Shown here: positions 17,169-25,689 of the stretch, piece by piece
Layout: each line of letters opens with the position of its first letter
Position numbering within the stretch: position 1 is the stretch's first letter
NCBI RefSeq assembly: GCF_024753285.1
Contig: NZ_JANUGW010000003.1
Coordinates: 372,001-436,000, forward strand
Source of the DNA: Massilia pinisoli
GTDB lineage: Bacteria > Pseudomonadota > Gammaproteobacteria > Burkholderiales > Burkholderiaceae_D
Direction: 5' to 3'
Length of the DNA: 64,000 nt
The notes under the pieces: model-generated
Database searches by the model: none
What the model saw: the letters and a program-made list of their open reading frames with translations, nothing else
What the model was told of the DNA's origin: nothing
Translations under genes and position numbers: made by a program

Positions 17169-18647
17169 ATGGCAACAATCGACAGGATAGGTAAATTTCG
17201 CATCGACGGCATGCTGGGCAGCGGCGCCATGGGTGTGGTCTACAAGGCGTTCGACGCCGACATCGCGCGCATGGTCGCGCTCAAGACGATCCGGCACGAT
17301 CTGCTGGACGGCATGCGGGAAGCGGACATCGTCGCCCGCTTCCGCAACGAGGCGCAGGCGTCGGGGCGCCTCGTGCACCCGAACATCGTCGCCGTGTACG
17401 ACTTCGGCGCGTACGGCGACACGACGTACATCGCGATGGAATACGTGGACGGCACGCCGCTGAACACGTTCCTCGTGAAGGACGTGCCGATGGACCTCGC
17501 GGCCAGCATCACCTGCATCACGCAGCTGCTGCGCGCGCTCGACTACGCGCACGCGCGCGGCGTCGTCCACCGCGACATCAAGCCCGCGAACATCCTCATC
17601 ACGGCCGACGCCCAGGTCAAGATCACGGACTTCGGCATCGCCAAGATTGAGTCGTCGACCCTGACGCAGGTGGGCGCCGTGATCGGCACGCCCAGCTACA
17701 TGTCTCCCGAACAGTTCAAGGGCGAGACGGTGGACGGCCGCTCCGACCTGTTCGCCGTCGGCATCGTGCTGTACCAGATGCTGACGGGGGTGCGGCCGTT
17801 CAGCGGCCCGGCGTCGACCGTCATGCACCAGATTATCCACGAGACGCCGTCGCGGCCCAGCGAGCGCCAGCCGGCGCTGCATCCGTCGTTCGATGCCGTG
17901 CTCGCGAAGGTGATGGCCAAGCGCGTCGAGGACCGCTACCCGACCGCGCAGGCCTTCCTGGACGCCCTGAACGCAGCGCACATGCTGCAGACGGGCGGCG
18001 TGCCGTTGACGGACGAGGACAACGAGCGCACCGTGCTCGCGTTCCAGCGCCCCGCGACGCCCGAGCCAGCGCGGCCCGTGCACCCCGCGGCCGCGTCGCA
18101 AAGCGGCAGCATGCCCGCGAGGACGGGCAGCGCGTCCGGCCTCACCGGTGTCGCGCCCGATTGGCTGCAGGCGCTCGCCGCCGACCTGCAGACGGCGTTG
18201 TCGACGCAGATCGGCCCCGTCGCGAAACTGCTGTTGAAGAACGCCGCGCGCGATGCCGTCGACCTGGACGACTTGTGCGGCAAGCTGCTGCCGCACATCG
18301 GTTCGGATGCGGGCCGCGCGCAATTCCAGGACAGCGTCCGCGAGATCAAGAAGAAGCACGGACTGTCCACCTTGGCGACGATGAGCGGCCGCAGCCAGCC
18401 GGGCGCGTCGAAGACGGCCACGCAACCGACGCAGACGGGCAGCCCCACGTTGCCGCAACTGAGCCCCGAGCTGATGGAGGCGGCGCAGATGAAGCTTGCC
18501 GTGTACGTCGGCCCCATCGCGAAAGTGCTGGCGAAGCGCGCCGCGAAGATGACGGGGAATGCCGACGAGTTCTATCGCCTGCTGGCCGAGAACCTGCCGG
18601 ACCCGCAGGAGCGGGCACGCTTCCTGAAGGACGTGGGGCGTGGCTGA
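17169..18647 (+). CDS. Soluble Ser/Thr protein kinase with two copies of a C-terminal IGPxAK domain
   Basis: A 492-residue eukaryotic-type kinase. The catalytic domain spans residues 8-270 with a glycine loop GSGAMGVVYKA, K39 in VALK, the catalytic loop HRDIKPAN (D136), DFG 154-156 and APE-like SPE. No membrane helix is seen. After a Pro/Ala/Ser linker come two similar ~45-residue segments: 347-392 (TQIGPVAKLLLKNAARDA...) and 446-490 (YVGPIAKVLAKRAAKMTG...), each ending in a FQDSV/FLKDV-type helix. This looks like a tandem duplication of the small domain found behind many proteobacterial STPKs, of unknown role. The preceding haem sensor and following FHA fragment suggest a sensor-kinase-FHA relay as in T6SS post-translational control. 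Confidence 0.92.
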   Translation: MATIDRIGKFRIDGMLGSGAMGVVYKAFDADIARMVALKTIRHDLLDGMREADIVARFRNEAQASGRLVHPNIVAVYDFGAYGDTTYIAMEYVDGTPLNTFLVKDVPMDLAASITCITQLLRALDYAHARGVVHRDIKPANILITADAQVKITDFGIAKIESSTLTQVGAVIGTPSYMSPEQFKGETVDGRSDLFAVGIVLYQMLTGVRPFSGPASTVMHQIIHETPSRPSERQPALHPSFDAVLAKVMAKRVEDRYPTAQAFLDALNAAHMLQTGGVPLTDEDNERTVLAFQRPATPEPARPVHPAAASQSGSMPARTGSASGLTGVAPDWLQALAADLQTALSTQIGPVAKLLLKNAARDAVDLDDLCGKLLPHIGSDAGRAQFQDSVREIKKKHGLSTLATMSGRSQPGASKTATQPTQTGSPTLPQLSPELMEAAQMKLAVYVGPIAKVLAKRAAKMTGNADEFYRLLAENLPDPQERARFLKDVGRG

Positions 18648-18677
18648 GCCCTCGGGCGCTGACGACGCGCGACGCCA

Positions 18678-18905
18678 ATGCCCATCCCCCTGAGCGTCTA
18701 CACGTACCGCAACGCCGCGCCCGGACAGGCGCTGGCGCGGCGCTTCGACCGCATGGGCGGTGCCATCGGCCGCGCGCCCGGCAATGACCTCGTGCTCGAC
18801 GATCCCGGCAAATACATCTCGCGCCTGCGTGCGCGCGTCGAGTACCGCGACGAGGCGTTCTGGCTCGTCGACGTCGGCAGCAGTCCGCGATCAACCTCGT
18901 CTTAA
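18678..18905 (+). pseudogene. Truncated FHA-domain protein (TagH/Fha-like N-terminus)
   Basis: Only 75 residues remain: an N-terminal strand (LSVYTYRNAAPGQALARRF) and the FHA core GGAIGRAPGNDLVLDDPGKYIS..RARVEYRDEAFWLVDVGSS. The signature arginine (GR) and the S/R region are present, but the frame then shifts into PRSTSS and a stop at 18903-18905. In the +1 frame the next codons read SAINLVLKND, which resembles the usual continuation (S-x-x-N-G), so a small deletion or frameshift near 18885 probably destroyed the gene. Full T6SS FHA proteins are several hundred residues long. No ribosome site is obvious. It lies 30 nt after the kinase gene. Confidence 0.7.
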
Positions 18906-19104
18906 AGAATGACATCAACCGTAGCGGCTGAATAAAGCGCGGCCCTGTGCGGGCGCAGCCGTGCACGGCCGGATCAGGAGACGAGGTTATACTCCGCCAC
19001 GCTGGAGGTATCCCGAGCGAGACGGCGCGCGTTCTTCTGCGTGGCAACGGGACCTTCGTTCGAACAACGGTTGAATGCAATCCAGGAACCGAAAGGAGAA
19101 CCGC

Positions 19105-20352
19105 GTGGCACGACGCCCAGGAATTTTTCCCACGTTCTTTTTGTCCGGCTTCGAATGCTCCACGTTCTTGTGGGGCGATGAAAAACGCCGCCGCAACCTG
19201 GTCGCGGAAACGGGTCATGATCGCCATGCCGCCGACGATTACCGGTTCCTGAGCCGCCTCGGCATCGCCGTGGCGCGCGAGGGCATTCCGTGGCCGATGG
19301 TGGACCGTGACGGCGGCTACGATTTTTCGTCCATCGATCCGTTCATCGCCGCGATGAACGAGGCGAAGGTCATTCCGATCTGGGACCTCTGCCATTACGG
19401 CTACCCGGACGATCTCGATCCGTTTTCCGATGCGTTCGTGGACCGCTTCGCGCGCTATTGCCGCGCCGCGGCAGAGTATGTTGTGCCCAGGGTGCGCGGT
19501 CCGCACTTCTTCACGCCCATCAACGAGATCACCTTCTTTTCCTATTGCGCCGGCGAGTGGGGCTGGGCCGCGCCGTTTCACTGCGACCGTGACGACCGGA
19601 TGCGCCTGCGGCTTGCGCTGTGCCGGGCCGCGATCGCGGGCGTGAAGGCGATACGCGCAGTCGATGCGGAGGCGCGCATGGTGCACGTCGATCCGCTCGT
19701 GCGTGTGGTGGCGCCGCGCGATCGGCCGGACCAGGCCGAGGCTGCGCGCAATGAGACGGAAGTCGACACGTTCCTCGCCTGGGACATCATCTGCGGCAAG
19801 AAGCATCCCGAATTCGGCGGCGCGCCCGACGTCATGGACATCGTCGGCGCGAACGTGTATTCGTTCGGGCAGATGGAGTACCGCGAGCACGGGCCGCATG
19901 CGCCGCTGCCGCCGGGCGACGATCGCATCGCGCCGCTGTGCGACATGCTGGAGACGGTGTGGAAGCGTTATCGGCGGCCGCTGATCATCGGTGAAACGAG
20001 CGGCCTTGGCCACGGCCGCACCGGCTGGCTCAATGACGTGATGCAGGAATCGCTGGCGGCCGTGGAGCGCGGCATCGACCTGCAGGCGATCTGCCTGTTC
20101 CCCGCGGTCGACATGCCGGACTGGCACAGCGGCGCATGGGTCCACAACGGCATCTGCGACCTGACCGACGACAATGGCGACCTCAAACGCGTGCCGGACC
20201 AGGAATACATTGACGAATTGCGGCGCTGGCAAAAGGAGTTGAACCGGGTCACCCGGCTGGACGAGGACCCGTTCAGCGATCCGGTGGAACTGCAGGACGT
20301 GATCGATGCGGCGCACCGGCTCCACATGAAGCCGGACAAGAACTGGTGCTGA
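19105..20352 (+). CDS. Glycoside hydrolase, clan A / family 1-like (beta-glucosidase-like)
   Basis: A 415-residue TIM-barrel glycosidase without a signal peptide, so probably cytoplasmic. The likely acid/base glutamate is E141 in FFTPINEITFF (comparable to TxNEP of family 1), and the likely nucleophile is E297 in RPLIIGETSG. Other barrel features are GIAVAREGIPWPMV and PIWDLCHYGYPDDL. The start is a GTG at 19105, chosen because AAGGAG lies 6 nt upstream; the in-frame ATG 30 nt earlier has none. The family is more divergent than classical family 1, so the sugar specificity is not assigned. It precedes a PD40 propeller gene and a GH2 gene, suggesting a carbohydrate-use neighbourhood. Confidence 0.78.
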   Translation: MARRPGIFPTFFLSGFECSTFLWGDEKRRRNLVAETGHDRHAADDYRFLSRLGIAVAREGIPWPMVDRDGGYDFSSIDPFIAAMNEAKVIPIWDLCHYGYPDDLDPFSDAFVDRFARYCRAAAEYVVPRVRGPHFFTPINEITFFSYCAGEWGWAAPFHCDRDDRMRLRLALCRAAIAGVKAIRAVDAEARMVHVDPLVRVVAPRDRPDQAEAARNETEVDTFLAWDIICGKKHPEFGGAPDVMDIVGANVYSFGQMEYREHGPHAPLPPGDDRIAPLCDMLETVWKRYRRPLIIGETSGLGHGRTGWLNDVMQESLAAVERGIDLQAICLFPAVDMPDWHSGAWVHNGICDLTDDNGDLKRVPDQEYIDELRRWQKELNRVTRLDEDPFSDPVELQDVIDAAHRLHMKPDKNWC

Positions 20353-20374
20353 CAGGCCGGCGCGATTCAATCGC

Positions 20375-20404
20375 TTGACACCTGACATACACACAACCTA
20401 GATT
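20375..20404 (+). promoter_or_regulatory. Sigma-70 type promoter of the PD40 protein gene
   Basis: A perfect -35 TTGACA (20375-20380) is followed after 18 bp by TAGATT (20399-20404, four of six consensus bases). Transcription would begin about 20411, 23 nt before the ATG at 20434, which has a GGGAG ribosome site. Confidence 0.6.
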
Positions 20405-20433
20405 GGTCGTCTTCCATCTCAAGCGGGAGCGCC

Positions 20434-21363
20434 ATGCGTATCCTCGTCGTCGTTCTTCTCGCCGGCCTGGCCGGCACTGCAGCGGCCTCGCCGGCCCCCA
20501 CCGTGTTTGCGCCCGGCGTCATCTCGGGTCCGGCCGACGATGCAGACCCGGCGTTCAGCGCCGACGGTCGCACGGTGGTCTTTGCCCGCAACAGTACGTT
20601 GATGATCTCGATGCAGCAGGGCGGCACCTGGTCCACGCCGGTCATCGCGCCGTTTTCCGGGCAGTGGATGGACCAGCAGCCGACCATGTCGCCGGACGGC
20701 CGCTTCCTCGTGTTCGTGTCCAACCGCCCGATCCATGCGGGCGAGGCAAAGGGCCCGGCCGGCAATTTGTGGCGCGTGGACCGGCAGGGCGACGGCTGGG
20801 GCCAGCCCGTCCACCTGCCCGCCACGGTCAACCGCACGGCCAGCACGTGGGCACCGAGCGTCGCGGGCGACGGCAGCCTGTACTTCATCGAGCGCAGTGC
20901 GCCGGATGCGCCGTTCCGCCTGCGCCGCGCCCAGTACCGGGACGGCGGCTACCTGGCGTCCACGCCGGTCGATTTCGGCGACGCGACGACGCAGGACGTC
21001 GACCCCGCGGTGGCGCCGGACGAATCGTTCATCGTGTTCGGCTCGATGCATCCGGGGCCGGATGCGCACGAGCGCTTGTACATTGCCATGCGCGGCGGCG
21101 CGGGCTGGCGCAAGCCCGTCGATCTCGGCGACGTCGTGAACGGCGACGGGTCGACCGATACCAACGAGGCGCGCCTCGGCCCCGACCATCGCACACTGTA
21201 CTTCAGCACGGACCGGGCGAGCCGTCCGCATTACCCGCGCACCGCCGCGCAGGCGCAGGCGGACCAGGCGCGCGCGGCTGCGTGGGACAACGGCCGCCAG
21301 AACATCTGGAGCGTGCCGTTGGACGAGTGGTTGCGCGACCGGCCCTCGCAGGCCACGCGTTAA
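20434..21363 (+). CDS. Exported PD40/TolB-like beta-propeller protein
   Basis: A 309-residue protein with a Sec signal peptide (MRILVVVLLAGLAGTAAA). Repeated PD40/WD40-like beta-propeller blades follow, each with the pattern x-PxxSPDGRxLVFxS: DPAFSADGRTVVFA, QPTMSPDGRFLVFVSNRP, APSVAGDGSLYFIER, DPAVAPDESFIVFGS and ARLGPDHRTLYFSTDR. The repeats account for nearly the whole mature protein. Such TolB-like propellers are periplasmic binding modules; no catalytic domain is attached. It has its own promoter, and its stop codon overlaps the stop of the convergent YCII gene by 2 nt. Confidence 0.85.
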   Translation: MRILVVVLLAGLAGTAAASPAPTVFAPGVISGPADDADPAFSADGRTVVFARNSTLMISMQQGGTWSTPVIAPFSGQWMDQQPTMSPDGRFLVFVSNRPIHAGEAKGPAGNLWRVDRQGDGWGQPVHLPATVNRTASTWAPSVAGDGSLYFIERSAPDAPFRLRRAQYRDGGYLASTPVDFGDATTQDVDPAVAPDESFIVFGSMHPGPDAHERLYIAMRGGAGWRKPVDLGDVVNGDGSTDTNEARLGPDHRTLYFSTDRASRPHYPRTAAQAQADQARAAAWDNGRQNIWSVPLDEWLRDRPSQATR

Positions 21364-21662
21364 GGCCGCGGCAGTTCCCGAATCTCCACCGTGCCACCCG
21401 CCTCGTAGACCGGATTCCCGACCAGGAATCGCCGCGCCGCGTCCGCGTTCTCGGCACGAACGCGGAGATAGCCCGAGATGACGGTCGCCGCGGCCGTGTC
21501 GGCACGGCCCTTCCTGAAAACCGTGCCGGTTCCGATCGAACTGCCGCCGTCGAATCGACCGGACGCGTGCAGAGATGCCATGTATTGCGCCCACAGATTG
21601 TGGTCGGTGGCGATGGCGGTATCCACCGCATCGTCGTGCATGAACAAGATGAATTCGGCCAT
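21360..21662 (-). CDS. YCII-related domain protein
   Basis: A 100-residue protein of the YCII/DGPF family, a dimeric ferredoxin-like fold often genetically linked to ECF sigma factors. The family opening MAEFILFMHDD is present, with a central LWAQYMASLHASGRFDGGSS and a C-terminal block with ISGYLRVRAENADAARRFLVGNPVYEAGGTVEIREL. The ATG at 21662 is chosen by family length; no good ribosome site is seen there, and an alternative ATG lies about 50 nt further upstream. No sigma factor is next to it. Its role is unknown. Confidence 0.85.
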   Translation of the reverse strand: MAEFILFMHDDAVDTAIATDHNLWAQYMASLHASGRFDGGSSIGTGTVFRKGRADTAAATVISGYLRVRAENADAARRFLVGNPVYEAGGTVEIRELPRP

Positions 21663-21752
21663 GTCGTAAAGATTGCCCGGAGGGCGCGACAACGATAACA
21701 TTCCTTTAATAACACCGATAGCGCTAACTGCGCCACAACAAATGGAGACTAC

Positions 21753-23663
21753 ATGACCCACCCGTTTACCCGGCTGGCGGCCGTGCTTCAATTTTCCGTA
21801 TCGATGTCGGTGGCCTGCGCCGCGCATGCCGCTCCCGTTGACGTCCAGCTGGCCGGACAGCCATCGAAGGCGGCGCAGGCCAGCAGCCTCATGACGCCGA
21901 CACAGAACATCTACGGCCGCAGCCACGTGAGCCTGGACGGCCGCTGGAGCTACATCATCGACCCGTACGAGAACGGCTATTACGACTACCGCCACACGCC
22001 GTTCGACCAGTCGGAAAGCGGCAAGGGCGGCTTCTACGACGACCGCAAGCCGAAGGACAGGACGGAGTGGGTCGAATACGATTTCGATCGCGCGCCGACG
22101 ATGACGGTGCCGGGCGACTGGAACTCGCAGGCCGAGAAGCTGCAGCTGTACGAAGGCACCGTGTGGCTGCGCCAGGTGTTCCAAGCCGACCCGAAGCCGG
22201 GCAAGCATTACGCGCTGTATTTCGGCGCCGTGAACTACGAGGCGCACGTCTACCTGAACGGCAAAAAACTCGGGATGCACAAGGGCGGCTTCACGCCGTT
22301 CCAGTTCGACGTGACGGACAAGCTGGCGAAGGGGCGCAACGTCGTCGTCGTCAAGGCGGACAACACGCGGCACCAGGACGAGATCCCGACCGTGAACACG
22401 GACTGGTGGAACTACGGCGGCATCACGCGCGACGTGCTGCTGGCCGAACTGCCCGCCACGTACATCGCCGACTACAAGGTGCAGCTGGCGAAGGGCGACG
22501 CGCACCGCATCGAGGGTTTCATCCAGATGGCGGGCGAAGCGAAGGCGCAGCAGGTGACGGTGGCGATTCCCGAAGCGGGCATCAAGACCACCGTGCGCAC
22601 CGATGCGAACGGCCGCGCGGCACTCAGCGTCCCCGTCGACAAGCTCGTGCTCTGGTCGCCGGAACAGCCCAAGCTGTACACGGTGGAACTCAGCGGCGGT
22701 GGCGACAAGGTCGTCGACCGCATCGGCTTTCGCACCATCGAGACGCGCGGCCGCGACATCCTCCTGAACGGCAAATCCGTGTTCCTGCGCGGGATCTCGC
22801 TGCACGAGGAGAACCCGTTGATTCCGGGCCGTCCGCGCGGTGCGGGCGACATGCGCATGCTGCTGCAGTGGGCCAAGGAGATGAACTGCAATTACGTGCG
22901 GCTCGCGCACTATCCGCACAGCGAAGAGATGATCCGCCTGGCCGACGAGATGGGCCTGATGGTGTGGGCCGAAGTGCCCGTGTACTGGACGATCTCGTGG
23001 ACGAATCCGGACACGTACGCGAACGCGCACGCCCAGCTGACGGACCTCGTCACGCGCGACAAGAACCGCGCGAGCGTCGTCGTCTGGTCGGTGGGGAACG
23101 AGACGCCCGTGAGCGCCCCGCGCAATGCGTTCATGGGCAACCTGGCGAAGACGGCACGCGCGCTGGACGACACGCGCCTCGTCGCGGCCGCGCTGGAGAT
23201 CCACCGCAAGGGCAGCGACATCACGGTGGAGGACCCGCTCGCGGATTTCCTCGACCTTGCGAGCTTCAACGAATACGCCGGCTGGTACTGGGCCAGCAAT
23301 GCGGAGATGCTGAATTACCGCTTCGACGTCCGCTACAACAAGCCCGTGGTGATCTCGGAATTCGGCGCGGAGGCGCTCGCCGGCTACCACGCCGACGCCG
23401 ATACACGCTGGAGCGAGGAGTACCAGGACACGCTGTACCGCAACCAGTTCCGCATGCTGTCGGCGATCCCGGGCTTGCGCGGGATGACGCCGTGGGTGCT
23501 GGTCGACTTCCGCTCGCCGCGCCGCCAGCATCCGTACTTCCAGGACTTCTGGAACCGCAAGGGGCTCATTTCGAACGGCGGCCAGAAGAAGCTCGCGTTC
23601 TGGACCCTGAAGCAGTATTACGACGACGTGCAGCGCCGCTACGAGGGCAAGGCCGCGCGCTGA
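21753..23663 (+). CDS. Glycoside hydrolase family 2 (beta-glucuronidase/beta-galactosidase-like), exported
   Basis: A 636-residue enzyme with a signal peptide (ending near CAAHA, residue 26). A sugar-binding jelly-roll domain comes first (TMTVPGDWNSQAEKLQLYEGTVWLR in parts, YFGAVNYEAHVYLNGKKLG), then an immunoglobulin-like domain, then the TIM barrel. The barrel shows the GH2 signatures NYVRLAHYPHSEEMIRLADE, the acid/base E450 in VVWSVGNETP and the nucleophile E536 in VVISEFGAEAL. The length and the NYVRLAHYPH block fit beta-glucuronidase or a short beta-galactosidase; the exact sugar is unresolved. GGAGA sits 4 nt before the ATG. It would act in the periplasm. Confidence 0.9.
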   Translation: MTHPFTRLAAVLQFSVSMSVACAAHAAPVDVQLAGQPSKAAQASSLMTPTQNIYGRSHVSLDGRWSYIIDPYENGYYDYRHTPFDQSESGKGGFYDDRKPKDRTEWVEYDFDRAPTMTVPGDWNSQAEKLQLYEGTVWLRQVFQADPKPGKHYALYFGAVNYEAHVYLNGKKLGMHKGGFTPFQFDVTDKLAKGRNVVVVKADNTRHQDEIPTVNTDWWNYGGITRDVLLAELPATYIADYKVQLAKGDAHRIEGFIQMAGEAKAQQVTVAIPEAGIKTTVRTDANGRAALSVPVDKLVLWSPEQPKLYTVELSGGGDKVVDRIGFRTIETRGRDILLNGKSVFLRGISLHEENPLIPGRPRGAGDMRMLLQWAKEMNCNYVRLAHYPHSEEMIRLADEMGLMVWAEVPVYWTISWTNPDTYANAHAQLTDLVTRDKNRASVVVWSVGNETPVSAPRNAFMGNLAKTARALDDTRLVAAALEIHRKGSDITVEDPLADFLDLASFNEYAGWYWASNAEMLNYRFDVRYNKPVVISEFGAEALAGYHADADTRWSEEYQDTLYRNQFRMLSAIPGLRGMTPWVLVDFRSPRRQHPYFQDFWNRKGLISNGGQKKLAFWTLKQYYDDVQRRYEGKAAR

Positions 23664-23672
23664 TTCGGCCCG

Positions 23673-24332
23673 TCAATCGCGGTCCGGCGCGCCCAGCGGG
23701 AACAGGGGCCGGTACTGCCGTGCCTCGTCCACCGCGCGCGCGAACGACGGGCGCGCGAGCAGGCGTGCGCGATAGGCGCGCAGGACGGGGTAGCGGTCGG
23801 CGATCGGATGCGTCCAGTCGGCGTAGAACAGCGCGGGCGCGGCGGCGCAGTCCGCGAGGGAGAAGGTCTCGCCCGCGGCCCACGTCTTGCCGGCCAGGGC
23901 GCCCTCCAGCCAGGCGTAGGCGAGGTCCAGTTTTTCCGCCGCCAGCGCGAGGCCGTCGGCGCGCTTGGTGGCGTCGCCCGTCAGCGCACCGTCCACCGCG
24001 CGCTGCACCATGGTCATCACGTGCAGGTCGAAGAAGCGGTCCATGAAGCGGACGTCGAGCGCGGCCAGCGGGTCGTCCGGCAGCAGGCGCACGGGCCCCG
24101 GATGCGTCAGCTGCAGGTATTCGATGATGACGCTCGTCTCGACCACGTTGCGCTCGCCGTCCACGAGGAGCGGGAATTTGCGCAGTGGCCAGCGCTGCAG
24201 CCATTCCGCCGCGTGTTGCGGCGTGTCCGGCCCGAGGCTGCGGAATTCGAACGGGGTGTCGTTCTCGTACAGTGCGACGAGGACTTTTTGCGTGTACGAC
24301 GAGAAGGGATGACCGTAGAGTACGAGAGACAT
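23673..24332 (-). CDS. Glutathione S-transferase family protein
   Basis: A 219-residue protein with an N-terminal thioredoxin-fold GST domain (MSLVLYGHPFSSYTQKVLVALYE, FPLLVDGERNVVETSVIIEYL) and an all-helical C-terminal domain (AGETFSLADCAAAPALFYADW). The serine/tyrosine pair near residue 12 is the expected glutathione-activating position. The start is ATG 24332, which gives the canonical N-terminus; a longer frame adds 20 residues without homology. It converges with the GH2 gene, with a 9-nt gap between stops. The substrate is unknown; detoxification is the general family role. Confidence 0.88.
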   Translation of the reverse strand: MSLVLYGHPFSSYTQKVLVALYENDTPFEFRSLGPDTPQHAAEWLQRWPLRKFPLLVDGERNVVETSVIIEYLQLTHPGPVRLLPDDPLAALDVRFMDRFFDLHVMTMVQRAVDGALTGDATKRADGLALAAEKLDLAYAWLEGALAGKTWAAGETFSLADCAAAPALFYADWTHPIADRYPVLRAYRARLLARPSFARAVDEARQYRPLFPLGAPDRD

Positions 24333-24388
24333 GGAGGGCTCGCTTTCGGGTGGGTGGTGGAAGAAACTGCTTGCATTGGGCGATTGGT

Positions 24389-25381
24389 TCAATGTGCGTC
24401 TTGCACAGGCGGTGCGGCGCGCCGCTTGGCTTTAAAAAACGACCACGCTTCCTCGGAGGTATCGAGATCGTGATTCATTGCCCCGACCAGCTTGCGCGCC
24501 AACCACGGGAACGTGGCGTTTTTGGACGCTTCGATATGTCCGCCGCCATCGATCCGCAGGAATTCGACCTGTATGCCCCTGGGGTCCTTTCCCCAGACCG
24601 AGCGTGTCGCGGACGTCGGATCATCCGGGTGAAGGTGGGGAAAACGGTAGGTGACCGGCGTGTCGGATAGACCATCCAGCTTGCGCCAGGACGCGACGGA
24701 TTGCTCGACGCCGAGCGTGGCGCCGCGCCCGCGCAGGAACCAGCTGCCGGTCTTGCCGCCGGCGTAAGGCACGATCTCGTCGGCCGTGCCGTGTTCGATG
24801 AATACGGACAGCGGCACCGATGGGGCGCGACACGCATTCTGTGCCGCCACCGGGGCGCTTTGCACGCCGATCGCGGCGAGGCGGGAGCCAAGTTCGATAC
24901 CGGCCCGGTATGCCATCGCGCCGCCGTGCGACACGCCGAACACGTAGATGCGCTCCGGGTCCGCATCGAATCGGGCGATGGCGTCGTCGATCAGCGACGC
25001 GAGGAATCCGACGTCGTCCACCGTCGTGTTGGTGGAGGCATCGGCGCGGCAATCGTTCCATCCCTTCTTGCCGTCGCTGCCAGTCATGCCATCGGGCGCG
25101 AGCAGCAGCACGTTGTCGCGGGCCGCCAACGTGGACCATGCGTCGGTCTTGTAGCTGCCGACCGATGCCTGTCCAACCATGATGGCCGCACTGCCGCCGT
25201 GACCGTGCAGCACGATGAGCACGGGGCGCTTCGCTTTCGGTACACCTTCGGCCTCGACGGCGATGTAGTGCCGCGGCCCTTCGGGGCGCGCCAGCGTGTG
25301 ATCCGTGATCGTCACGGCTCGCGCGGAAGGCGCCAAGAAGGCGGCGGCGACACAACAAGACCAGACACTTCGGAGAATCAC
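24389..25381 (-). CDS. Exported alpha/beta hydrolase, PHB-depolymerase/feruloyl-esterase-like (LpqC type)
   Basis: A 330-residue esterase with a signal peptide ending near residue 22. The oxyanion-hole region LIVLHGHGGSAAIM, the nucleophile elbow GVSHGG (S151), an acid D201 in HGTADEIVPY and the base H282 in DGGGH complete the triad. The pattern is that of the poly(3-hydroxybutyrate) depolymerase / feruloyl esterase group. The start is a GTG at 25381 with AGAGG 7 nt upstream. Only 12 nt separate it from the small membrane protein gene upstream, so they form an operon. Whether it attacks polyester, xylan ester side chains or another ester is open. Confidence 0.83.
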   Translation of the reverse strand: MILRSVWSCCVAAAFLAPSARAVTITDHTLARPEGPRHYIAVEAEGVPKAKRPVLIVLHGHGGSAAIMVGQASVGSYKTDAWSTLAARDNVLLLAPDGMTGSDGKKGWNDCRADASTNTTVDDVGFLASLIDDAIARFDADPERIYVFGVSHGGAMAYRAGIELGSRLAAIGVQSAPVAAQNACRAPSVPLSVFIEHGTADEIVPYAGGKTGSWFLRGRGATLGVEQSVASWRKLDGLSDTPVTYRFPHLHPDDPTSATRSVWGKDPRGIQVEFLRIDGGGHIEASKNATFPWLARKLVGAMNHDLDTSEEAWSFFKAKRRAAPPVQDAH

Positions 25382-25393
25382 GCGTTGCCTCTT

Positions 25394-25642
25394 CTATTTG
25401 TCATCCGTTCTGACGGTCGGCCGCCATGTTCCCACACTGCCGACAAGCGCAAGGTAAAGCGCGACGATCAGCCACAATGCCTCGGGCCAACCGATATGCG
25501 GGAAGTCGTAGTCGTGAAGATATTTGCCGTTGATCGACCAGATGACATAAGCAGACAGCGCAAATAGCACCAGTAAAACGATCCCGGCGCCCCCTACGAT
25601 GGCTCGTGCGGCATACCCGAGTCTTCGGTTCTTTTTATCCAT
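25394..25642 (-). CDS. Small membrane protein, two predicted TM helices
   Basis: An 82-residue hypothetical protein. After a basic N-terminus (MDKKNRRLGYAARA) a first TM helix (IVGGAGIVLLVLFALSAYVIW) and a second (ALWLIVALYLALVGSVG) are evident, separated by a short loop with aromatic residues; the C-terminus is polar. I recognise no family. It precedes the exported esterase by 12 nt and is probably co-transcribed with it. Its third-codon composition is somewhat less GC-rich than that of its neighbours. Confidence 0.7.
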   Translation of the reverse strand: MDKKNRRLGYAARAIVGGAGIVLLVLFALSAYVIWSINGKYLHDYDFPHIGWPEALWLIVALYLALVGSVGTWRPTVRTDDK

Positions 25643-25689
25643 TCTCTATGTCTCGTTATGACAGACCGCGCCTGATGTTAACGTGGAAC

